From Blattamonas nauphoetae (Eukaryota > Preaxostyla > Oxymonadida): a stretch of 25,517 nt of DNA. This document shows positions 1 through 8,609 of this stretch, one piece after another. The stretch is taken from assembly GCA_033064195.1 (NCBI GenBank), contig JARBJD010000659.1, forward strand, positions 1 through 25,517, given 5' to 3'. The notes under the pieces are model-generated. The model saw only the letters and a program-made list of their open reading frames with translations, was not told the origin of the DNA and did no database searches. The translations under genes were made by a program, and so were the position numbers. How positions within the stretch are numbered: the first letter of the stretch is position 1; every line of letters starts with the position of its first letter.

Positions 1-1926
1 AACATCTGTCCACGGACTTTGGAGACGCATATGTTCTCGTGTTCACCCTCACATCGAACGATACAGTGCTCAAAAGGTGCTAAACAGAGCCTCTTGGATT
101 GAAGGGTAGTTCGGTGAGCAAATTGCCAGATCTTGGATGCATCTAGCATTGATCGTATTGTTGGGAGTTTCTGCCAGGTCATTGTAATTTCAAGTTTTGG
201 AAGGTGATGGCGAGGTGTCGAGAAGTGTGGCAATTGATATGATAAAAGTTTTCCGATGATAGAAAATGTACCGTTTTGGTTAGGAGAAATCAGATTCAAT
301 TTTTCTCCTTTCTTGACTCCAACTATAAAATGAATTGGTCTGGATCCACCTCAGGAATATCATGAATGCTCAGACGCATTTCTGAGGGTATTGAGGGTGA
401 TGACTCCAGTGATTAGGACGACTTTATTAGATAAAAGCGATTAAATAGTTCATTTGGAACCAAATGTGGTTGGAGTGATTAGTCCTCAGAAATTCGCGGA
501 AGGATATGTCGAATAGTGACATCTGCTCTTCGATCGAACCATCATCATTTTTGGGAGGAATCTGTGAACGGATTTAATCTCAATCTCTCATTAAAATCTA
601 ATATTGTCTTGAATCATATGTTTCTGGGATGATGATTTGATTGATCCGCAAGGGTCAGTCTGTAATGATTCCCCTTTTTCTTTGGTCAGATCAATCGGAA
701 CGTGAGAATTGAGTCTCAAACATCGACAAAAATGACTAACTATTTATGAATATGCCTGTGAAATAAATTCGTGAACGATTGGGATGTTGAAACATCGTAA
801 TATTTTGACAGATTTTCGGTGTGATTATGGGGGTTCGATTGAAAAGCAGGAATGTCTGCTACGGTCTGCTTTCACTTGAAATATTACAGAAAATTTGATT
901 TTTCATGACTTTGTTGTCCTTTAAAATTTGGGTTCTTTTGGTCGTTGTTTCGAGATCCCCATCAATTTTATCGATTTCATTTTGTATCGTCACCAATTCT
1001 GTTCCGAGTCAACAATGTGTATGTTTTCTGGAAAACCCAATATTGGTCAAAATAAGACAAGAATTAAATGTTAGACTGATAATCCCATGCGATCCTGAGA
1101 AATCTTCAAAATACTGCAGATGGTAGATCTCAAAACATTTTCCAACCTCTTTGATTTTTCTCGAACCAGACATCCGTTTGGAATCGAAGAAAACAGTACT
1201 TTCGTAAATTTTTCATAAATACACTCAACAAAATCAATTTTTTACCCTGATATTTTGTTGAGCGAAAAATCGCATGTTTCACAATTTCCCAGATACTCAC
1301 TTTTGTCTCATTTGATTAGAAAATTCATTTCTCCTAAAGAAACTTTGCTGTGGAAAATTTTATCGTAATTGGTTCACAGGTTGTGATGATACGCCAAAAC
1401 ACATGAAAAAGGGTCGAAAAGCGGGATGTTGAGGTTTCGTCGGGTTCCGTGAGAAAAAATGCAAAAATGTTTGTCTTTTCTAAGATTGACCAATATTGGG
1501 TTTCAAGAAAATAGTATTTTTCGTTGACCGTGGTTTGACAACCCGTCCAAATTGGAAAACCCATCCACCGATGAATTGGACACAAATTGTTTGTCTGAAT
1601 ATTTGATTATTGACCTTTGTTTTGTTCTCCTTCTGAATCATTGATAAATTTCGATTTGTTGAAATATATAGAAATGAAAATTCATCTTTTTCTTAAAATT
1701 GACTTCGAACGGAGGATTCATTAACTTTTGTTCATCCTGTTCCTGCACAACCATCCATCTTTACTAATTCGTTCAGATTGTCATATCAGTAGTATAGAAG
1801 GCGAATGTGGAACCACGTTGGCAAAGACACCACTTCTATAGCTTTTTCTCCATGCCGATTGACAATTCAGAAAATACTTGAAGTAAAAGTCATTTTCATT
1901 TCAGAAAGTTGTCAAACTTAGAGAAA
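1..1926. other. AT-rich flank, no gene recognised
   Basis: I see no convincing gene in this 1.9-kb stretch. The open frames are short, low-complexity and without recognisable motifs. It lacks the T-rich motif that precedes the genes further right, and it does not share the mirrored repeats that begin near 1927, so I read it as host flank or an unrelated element. The only structure seen is a pair of imperfect inverted segments (1031-1063 against 1469-1506, sharing CCCAATATTGGTCAA) and a small hairpin at 1224-1262. Confidence 0.5.
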
Positions 1927-2180
1927 TATTCTCTTCCAGAGTTCAGTTACTTCAAACTTTCAAGTTGAAGCAAAATTTCGAAAATTTTCAAAAATGCAAA
2001 AACCTTGATTTTTGGCGGAAGCTGGTGTATTTTTCAAGGTTCCGAAGGTTGCGACCCTTCTCATCGGTCCCTTTTAGACCGGCATCGGAACTCATTTTAT
2101 CGGTTTGAGTTCCGGAGACGTACGTTGGTCTTGCCAAGGGCCTAGACCATGCCAAAGGGCAGTGATATGTGAAATTAAAT

Positions 2181-2264
2181 GCTTCCGCCAGGAATTGAAC
2201 CTAGGACCTTCAGCTTAGTAGTAGTAGTGCGTGCACTCACCATTACCACTAGACTATCCGGTCC
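2181..2264 (-). other. tRNA-like sequence 1, left copy (A and B boxes)
   Basis: On the minus strand there is an A-box-like TAGTCTAGTGG and, about 50 bases later, a perfect B box GGTTCAATTCC followed by a stem partner, as in a tRNA T-arm (CTAGG, 7-base loop, CCTGG). The region between has a CTACTACTACTA run, and the outer ends do not pair as a normal acceptor stem, so it does not look like a working tRNA. It could be a tRNA-derived or SINE-like segment carried in the element's arms. The copy at 25181-25264 appears identical. Confidence 0.5.
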
Positions 2265-2364
2265 TGAAATTATCCCGAAAAATCAGAAACTTTATACCCG
2301 AAAAAGACACTATAGCAGATTTAAAATTTGAAAACTTTGTCAATAAATTCAATATATAGCAAAA

Positions 2365-2582
2365 TCGCTCCCGTGAAAAGTCATGCTTTTAACGAGGGTA
2401 ACAAGTGGCCAAGAATTAAGATTTAGCAGATCGCTCCCGTGAAAAAGCATGCTTTTAATCGGGGGTAAAAAAGTTAAAAGGAAAATCTAACTAATTTTGA
2501 AAAAATCGCTGACGAGAAAAGTCGTGCTTTTAACGAGGGTAAAAAGTCGTTCCCGTGATAAAGTCCATGCTTTTTAACGAGG
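2365..2582 (+). repeat. four copies of a ~37-bp palindromic unit, left arm
   Basis: Units start near 2365, 2431, 2506 and 2546. Each reads roughly TCGCTCCCGTGAAAA, then a G(T)CATGC core, then TTTTAACGAGGGTAA. The middle (AAAAGCATGCTTTT in the best copy) is palindromic, and the outer CTCCCGT and ACGAGGG halves are also roughly complementary, so each unit can form a cruciform or hairpin. Spacing between units varies (about 66, 75 and 40 bp). The second gap contains a 16-bp stretch that recurs in the mirror copy. No coding sense is visible. Confidence 0.75.
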
Positions 2583-2667
2583 AGGGTAGATAGGTAGACG
2601 ATAAAAGGAATATATAGCAGATCTGAACATTCGAGATATAAAGCACAGGTCGAAACTAACATTTTCA

Positions 2668-2742
2668 GGAGCTAGTAGCTCAGTGGGTATGTTCCAGTGT
2701 CCACCCGTTTCTAGGGGGGTGGTTCGATTCAGGCGAGGGGCA
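2668..2742 (+). other. tRNA-like sequence 2, left copy
   Basis: A good A box (TAGCTCAGTGG) is followed about 40 bases later by a B-box-like GGTTCGATTCA. Between them CCACCC and GGGTGG can pair as an anticodon-like stem with an oversized loop. The acceptor ends do not match, so it is a tRNA-like remnant, not a gene I would call functional. It lies between the palindromic units and the TTCAA-rich tract. Confidence 0.45.
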
Positions 2743-2749
2743 ATCTTAA

Positions 2750-2890
2750 TTTCAAAAAAATGAAAAAGTTTCAAAATGCCAAAACAATTTCAAAATTTAA
2801 AAAAAAAATTCAAAAATTCAAAAAAATTTCAAAAAATTCAAAAATTCAAAAAAAATTCAAAAAATTCAAAATTCAAAATTTCCAAAAAAG
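2750..2890 (+). repeat. TTCAA-rich simple-sequence tract, left arm
   Basis: A run of AAATTCAAAA-type repeats with irregular A-run lengths. The mirror TTTTTGAATT tract on the right lies at 20721-20751 and 24521-24665, where the hAT-like transposon inserted. No coding sense is seen. Confidence 0.8.
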
Positions 2891-2900
2891 TTGAAGTATG

Positions 2901-3172
2901 AAACCTCGACGTAATTTCCTTGATACTCAGGCAAAATGGTGCCCTCGTGGCTAATGCGTAGAACGAGAATTGAAGGTTGGATTGGAGCGGGACGAGCTGG
3001 GAGGCTGTCCCCGGGGTTCACTGTGGGCATCACTTGAATGTGACCGTAAATCATGCCCCCCAATACCTTAGCCCTTCAAGGAATTCGCCAGCAGTAGTCA
3101 TTGAGTAGGATCATGATAGAGTGATCCCCAAAGGAGTATCGGGTTGTCCTACGGTACAATCATACAAAAACT
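2901..3172 (+). repeat. repeat A, left copy 1
   Basis: A ~270-bp unit running from the CCTCGACGTAATTTCC end to the GTACAATCATACAAA end. Conserved blocks include CAAAATGGTGCCCTCGTG, CCCCGGGGTTCA, GACCGTAAATCATGCC and GGAGTATCGGGTTGTC. It occurs five times in the window, twice in the left arm, twice in the right arm and once, diverged, inside the core. The intervening bases differ between copies while the blocks stay, so it is more than simple duplication. No function is recognised. Confidence 0.8.
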
Positions 3173-3234
3173 TGATAAAGGAAATGATGAACGATTGAAG
3201 AATGTTTGAATGATTGAATTTCAAGTTGAAAATG

Positions 3235-3510
3235 ATACCTCGACGTAATTTCCCTTGATACTCAGGCAAAATGGTGCCCTCGTGACTAATGCGTAGAACG
3301 AATTGAAGGTTGAATTGGAGACGGTGGATTTCTAGGAATCCGCCCCGGGGTTCATGTTGGCTTCAGATTCTCGATAGAGTTTGACCGTAAATCATGCCCA
3401 CCCAAGACTTAACCCTTCAAGGAATTCGCCAGCAGTAGTCATTGAGTAGGATCATGATAGAATGATCCCCAAAGGAGTATCGGGTTGTCTCATGGTACAA
3501 TCATACAAAC
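3235..3510 (+). repeat. repeat A, left copy 2
   Basis: A direct repeat of 2901-3172 with the same blocks in the same order. Its middle differs: a TGGATTTCTAGGAATCC near-palindrome and a longer TTCTCGATAGAGTTTGACC stretch replace the copy-1 sequence. It is followed by ATGA/TTGA-type simple repeats up to about 3560. Confidence 0.8.
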
Positions 3511-3675
3511 TTGAAAAATTGAATGATGAATGATTGAATGATTGAAAATGAATGAATGAATGAATTGAAAAAATGAAACTGCAAAAAGAAAGAAACAAAA
3601 AGAAAGAAGCAAAATGAAAGCTGGCACAACAAGGAACAAAAAATAAAAAACTCTCAACACCTCACTTCACATTTC

Positions 3676-3709
3676 ATTTTTATTTTTTTGATTTTTTAAT
3701 TTGTATTAA
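3676..3709 (+). promoter_or_regulatory. T-rich upstream motif, 141-residue gene
   Basis: TTTTTATTTTTTTG followed by further T runs, ending directly at the ATG at 3710. It is a longer version of the motif found before nearly all plus-strand genes of the element. It lies inside the terminal arm, so a mirror copy exists near 19898-19925. Confidence 0.55.
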
Positions 3710-4135
3710 ATGACAACAGTGAATACTACATATGTCTCGCTAAAGACTTCGAACCCTCCAAAGGGGAGCGAAAAACGTCGAACAGAATCCAAGCAAGCTT
3801 TGATTCAGTCAATGAAAGAAGAGAACTGTGAACTTGTCTCAGAGTATGTCAGACATAATATCCCAGTCATCTATGTTCATGAAGGTGTTGAGTGGAGGAT
3901 TAAGCCAAAGTTGTGGAATCAAGGGAACAGACCACACATGTCACAACGTCGACACTACACTCAATCGTTTGTGGAGAATGAACTGAGGAAGTATAACTGT
4001 GAGCTCGTTGGTGAGTACGAGCAAGTTCTAGTACCATTCACATATCGAGAAATTGGTGGAACTGAAGTCTTCAAAGTGCGACTAGATTCCTGGCTACAGG
4101 CAAAGAAGAAGCCACATTTGAGGAAGCCAAAATAA
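3710..4135 (+). CDS. 141-residue protein with two internal repeats, unknown role
   Basis: I do not recognise a named family. The protein is basic and contains two repeats of about 45 residues. The first (about residues 38-80) and the second (about residues 93-137) share the pattern NCELV-x-EY, a Pro/Tyr stretch, a Trp, and a closing PH. The layout resembles the short repeats found beside HNH or GIY-YIG-type nucleases in large DNA viruses, but without their cysteines, so a nucleic-acid-binding role is only a guess. The T-rich motif runs up to its ATG. The gene straddles the inner end of the left arm: about 300 bases of it are mirrored at 19590-19897 on the minus strand. Confidence 0.7.
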   Translation: MTTVNTTYVSLKTSNPPKGSEKRRTESKQALIQSMKEENCELVSEYVRHNIPVIYVHEGVEWRIKPKLWNQGNRPHMSQRRHYTQSFVENELRKYNCELVGEYEQVLVPFTYREIGGTEVFKVRLDSWLQAKKKPHLRKPK

Positions 4136-4144
4136 TCACTCAAC

Positions 4145-4178
4145 TTTTTTTATTTTTAATTTTTTTAATTCGTAGTAA
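4145..4178 (+). promoter_or_regulatory. T-rich upstream motif, polymerase region
   Basis: TTTTTTTATTTTTAAT at 4145-4160 lies in the 43-base gap between the 141-residue gene and the ATG at 4179. Same motif class as before the other plus-strand genes. Confidence 0.6.
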
Positions 4179-5199
4179 ATGACACAACTCTGGAAAGTGA
4201 AGGAACAAATCAGAGAAGTTAGAGAACTATTTCCAAACACTCAATTCGCATTTACTGATGGTCGAACATACAAACCTGACAGCCCATACAAGCAACATCA
4301 CTATTCATTTCTCCTGGCAATGCTTCAACACCCAGATGTTGGATATCGAAATCCGAATCCAACAGCATATCTTAATATCAATTTAATACCGAAATTCATT
4401 CAAGAAGTTAGAAACCAACGACAAATGGAACAAGCTCAATTCATTCAGAAACAGAATGAAACAAACAACAATGCAATGATGAATGAAGAGGATAAAAATG
4501 TAATCATCATTGACATGAAAGCAAATCCAAGAGTGAACGAAACTGAATTGAAGAAGCAAGTGTTCAAGATCACGAGGAAACTAAAGTCGATTGAAGAGAA
4601 GCTGATGGATCATTGGATGAAGAATCTGTTCATCATTCAGAAGAAGAATGAACAAATGGAAACAAGAAAAGTGAAGCAGTTTGATGGATTCAATGAATGC
4701 ATCTTACTTGCTGAACCAAGAGACAAACTTGCTTTCAATGAATGTTTGACCAATGCACGAAAGAAGTTCAAGAAGAATGAGGTCGAGAAGGTTGAAGACA
4801 ATGGAAAACCTTATCAGCTGTACTTCCACAATCATCTGAAGAATGTTGAGGAAATCACAACCTTCATCAAAACAGTGTATGAAAAAGAGAAGGATCGACC
4901 ATTCAAGATCAGTCTTGACTTCGGAAAGATTGTTGAGAGAAAAGACAAATATGAGACACTGTACAATGATTTCAGACCAGAACTGGAGAACACATCTAAG
5001 AGCTTTCCAACAGTGATAAGAAGTGAAGCAGACATCACTGAGTATTCTAAATATGCGATCAATCGAATCAAAGAGTCACAAGAGAGAACACTGATGGACA
5101 CAAAGACAATCTTCATCGCCTTCCATTCGATTCTTGTTGCAGTTTACAGATTCCCAGTTGCTGGAAAAGCGAATGCCATTCTCACTGAACACATAAAAA

Positions 5200-5595
5200 C
5201 ATACAACGTTCGGTACGTCGATTCTGAGTACAATATCTGCTTCTTTCAAGCACTATCATTCCTCACTCTTCATGAGGTTCCAAAGAAGAAAATCTCAATC
5301 AATATGAGGAATAGTGAAGCCTACAGATTGTTTGCACAATGGATGAAGCTTTCACATCTGAAGTCTCGACAATTGACACCACATCTTCAGAAGTATCCTG
5401 GATTTGATATTGCATGTGATATTGAGAAAGCAATGATTGAATTCAACATTACCGTCCACATTTATGAATACGACGAAGACAAGAAGCGATATTTCATCAG
5501 TCAATCGTACATCAACGAAAATGATGATGCAAGAGTTCTCCCACTTCTGATGATTCCGCCCACTGCAACTCTCGTTCATGTAATGTACATTATCG
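5200..5595 (+). other. OTU-like cysteine protease domain within the polymerase region
   Basis: The pattern NICFFQALSF (near 5232) resembles the OTU catalytic Cys block (D/N-x-C-hydrophobic-x-A). LVHVMYII (near 5571) resembles the closing His block. Between them is a GFDI...IEKAMIEFNITVHIYEY stretch like the OTU central strand region. OTU-like domains followed by a C2H2-type finger are known upstream of the exonuclease in Polinton polymerases. Whether it ever acted as a protease or deubiquitinase is unknown. Confidence 0.6.
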
Positions 5596-6854
5596 ATCCT
5601 GAGAAAATCACTGGATACAAACTCTGTCCCTACTGTCAATCGAGAGGATTCCAAGTAAAGGATTCTCACTTCAAGGCTTACTACGAGAAACATCTCAAAG
5701 AATGCAAAGAAGTCGATGGAAAACATGTGAAGAAGATCTCACTTGATAAAACGCCAAGGCCATATGTACCACACATTCTTAACAACAAGACTCATGAATT
5801 TCTGATGGCACACAAGAGACAAGACGAATTCAAACCAACACAATACTACATCACTTACGATTTCGAAACAATGGAGGATCTCATTCTTGACAATCTCTTC
5901 TCGGATGACAATACTCAGTTGATCTCACACTTGAAGCCTCTCTCTGTTGCATCAGCAATCAAAACAAAATCAGGTGTGAAGTCAATCTACTTTGATCTTC
6001 GAGATGGAAAGGACTTTGTGAAGCAATGGATCAGACAACTCTTCAAATATGCAGACACTGTTCGAGAGAACAACCAATAAGAAGACCCTGAAATCCCCTC
6101 ACAGAATGAAGTCAGTGTGATCGGGTTCAACAGCTCCAGATTCGACATAAATCTCATCTTCCGTGATCTCGTTGACAAGGATTGGAAAGTGGTGAGCTTC
6201 CTTGGATCAACAACAAAGTACAAACAAGTACTGATCAGACACGAGAAAACACAACAGGTACTTCGGTTCATTGACATGATGTCATACACAGGACCAATGA
6301 CTTTGGATAATGCAGTGAAGGCTTTTGGAGGAAACACCACACTCCAGAAATCATTCTTTGCTTACGAATCATTTGATTCATCAGACTACGATACAGTGCT
6401 GTGCAAACAAGAACCTTTCTCCAAGTATGAATTCTATTCCAGTCTGAATAATAGTGAAATGTCCGACACCGAATACCAACTTTACCTTGATGATTGGAAC
6501 AAACAAGGATTCAAGAACAGATGGGACTATCTAAAATTCTACAACATCAGAGACGTCGAATGTATGATTGCACCACTTGATAATCTCATTGATTTGAACT
6601 TCCAATACAAAGTGGATATGTTGCACAATCTCTCTCTGTCAGCAAATGCTTCAGCAATCAAATATGCGTGTGCCTACAAAGACTTTGATATTGATGCGGA
6701 CTACCACGAATGTGACGAATCTGGTCCAATCAAGATCACCAAACAATACTGGAAATACAAAGTTGAAGGTTACAGGTATCAAGACCAGAAAGCTCATCGC
6801 AATACTACAGCCAATGTCACTGAAGCAGACTACGACTGGTTTGTTCAACAGTGC

Positions 6855-7005
6855 AAGAGAGTTTGCTACATCTGCAAGTGCCACTTCTCACAAGCAGTCA
6901 AACCTACATTAGACAGAATCGACAATGCAAAAGGACATTCAAAAGAGAACGTGAAGATCTGCTGTGATTACTGCAACACCTACAAGTCAGACCATGATGA
7001 ACATC
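6855..7005 (+). other. HNH/treble-clef-like insertion in the polymerase
   Basis: CYIC, then LDRIDN, GHSKENVKICCDYCN and a closing KSDHDEH give the layout of a zinc-binding HNH nuclease core: Cys pairs flanking a D-R-I-D-N strand and an N-V helix. It lies between the Exo III motif (6540) and Pol A (7239), where protein-primed polymerases usually carry the TPR1 or linker region. It may be a captured nuclease or homing-endonuclease module, or a lineage-specific finger. Confidence 0.65.
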
Positions 7006-8592
7006 TCACAAGATTGAGAATTCAACTGAAGAAGTATTGCATCTGGAAATCACTCCCAATGACTCTGACACATGAGCAAACATATCACAAACTGAGAGCA
7101 GCAGTTACTGGTGGATTATCGAATGTTCAGCATCGACAGAATATCAAAGACGTGACACCAATCAATCACTTCTCATTTGAAGATGGTGTTGTCAAATCAA
7201 CCGATACTGAACACATCATGACTCACGTGTGTGGTGTTGATTTCAATTCACTGTATCCAAGTGCTTTCTCATCAATCAAGAACAAAAACAATCCATACAC
7301 AAAACACAGAATGTATATGCCAGGAAGATGTCTGTACACAGCAACAGGAGATAAAGAATGTCGGGAGATCATCGCGAACAAGAATCAGAAGACATTGTTC
7401 GTTGCAGAACTGAAAGGACACATCGAAGAGAAGTACATAAATGATTTCATGAACTTCCCACCAATCTTCCGTAACATTGTGGTCAATACGACTGAAGAAA
7501 ACATTGGAGAGAAGACCTATTCGTTGATGAAGAAACATGGATTGAAGACTGACGACAAACAAAGAAAGCTGACTCAACTCTTGAGCACACACGATCAGTA
7601 TATGTTCTTTTCGACATACTATCTGTGGTTCCTCATCGACTATTGCCACTTCATCATCGATGACATCAAGAGTGTGATGGTATTCTCGAGACACGCTGGA
7701 TTTGAACCATTCGTGACCTCGTTTATGAATGATAGAATAGAAGCAATGAAGGTTGGAAATAAAGGAAAGGAACAATTCTGTAAGACCAACTTGAATGGAA
7801 GTTACGGATACGACGGAATGAACACTGAGAAGTACAACTCGATCACAATCTGCAATGAGAAGAGAACATACTTGAAACAAATGATGAAAGGATTTGTGGC
7901 CACTCGAGAGATCAATGAGGACAACTACATTGTGATTGAAGACAGAGAGAAAGCATCTTGTAAAACATGTCTGCAAGAAGCAGTATTCACACTCGACAAT
8001 GCCAAGTTCTGGTATCTGAATTTCATCTACAACTTCATGTACAAATGCCTCGACATGAACAAGATTCATTTCTGTGAGGGGGATACTGACTCTGCATATT
8101 GGGCAATTAGTGGTGATCCAAACGCTGGAATTCATCAACAATTTGAACACGTTATTGCTGACAAGGAATTCTATGATGCACACAAATATGAATGGTTTCC
8201 CAATCCTGAAAAGGGAGTTGATGATGAGAAGAAGTTGTTGGGATTAGCGATTGAGAAGGAAGGTGAACAGATGATCTGCCTTGCACCAAAGTGTTACTCG
8301 CTCGATGAGAAATGCAAAATCAAAGGAGTGTCTCTGAAGAAAACAAATATCACAAGTGACGATTATGTGAAGTGTCTTCATGGAGAGAAAACAGTGACAA
8401 CAACCTTGAACTTTCAAACGAGAAGAGCTCACACTGACGATGACAGCAATGGATTTGAGATTGCGAAAATACAACAGCAGAAACTCAGTCTCAGTGGAAT
8501 TCATCTGAAGGCAATCGTGATGGAAAATGAATCATGTCCTCCGTTCATTCATGGACTGAAAGCAACTGATTATATTATTCAATAAATACAAA

Positions 8593-8609
8593 CTTTATTT
8601 TTGTTAAAA
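8593..8609 (+). promoter_or_regulatory. T-rich upstream motif, integrase
   Basis: CTTTATTTTTGTTAAAA ends at the ATG at 8610. This supports the ATG at 8610 over the TTG codon three codons earlier. Confidence 0.6.

Larger units (their letters stand above)
1927..4035 (+). repeat. left long terminal inverted arm
   Basis: This arm is mirrored at about 19565-25517. The order inward is a tRNA-like sequence, four palindromic units, a second tRNA-like sequence, a TTCAA-rich tract, repeat A twice, a short T/A-rich leader, and the first two thirds of the 141-residue gene. The same parts occur in reverse order and reverse orientation on the right. The outer edge near 1927 is set only by the end of the window on the other side. 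The inner edge lies within the 141-residue gene, where left and right sequences stop matching. At about 2.1 kb it is long for a Polinton terminal repeat. Confidence 0.85.
4179..8585 (+). pseudogene. protein-primed B-family DNA polymerase region (pPolB), broken
   Basis: This is the Polinton replication polymerase, which in the family copies the element using a protein primer. Parts in order are a charged, coiled-coil-like N-terminal region (about 4179-5150), an OTU-like domain (5200-5595), a C2H2-like zinc finger (CPYC at 5624 to the final HLKEC near 5705), then the exonuclease and polymerase motifs. Visible motifs are Exo I YDFET (5856), Exo II NSSRFD (6129), Exo III YNIRD (6540), Pol A DFNSLYPS (7239), Pol B KTNLNGSYG (7782), Pol C DTDS (8082) and a KCY near 8288. 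An HNH-like insertion sits between Exo III and Pol A. The region is broken overall, though every core motif can be seen. Confidence 0.88.

Noticed and set aside
905-1585. Small genes in the left flank (plus 905-1126, minus 1334-1585)
   Set aside because: Short frames with no motifs. Their apparent similarity comes from an inverted DNA repeat.
2181-2264. A working tRNA gene
   Set aside because: The A and B boxes and T-arm are fine, but the acceptor stem does not pair and the anticodon region is a CTA run without a normal seven-base loop.
2365-2582. A CRISPR array
   Set aside because: Units are unevenly spaced, diverged and palindromic throughout, spacers are not uniform, and the setting is a eukaryotic mobile element.
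2866-3063. A dUTPase-like motif in the LPEYQGNYVEV reading of repeat A
   Set aside because: Only one short stretch looks similar. The other dUTPase motifs are absent and the reading is not kept in every copy.
7272-8183. A 303-residue minus-strand gene
   Set aside because: It lies wholly opposite the polymerase palm motifs, has the composition of a reverse-complement shadow and lacks an upstream T-rich motif.
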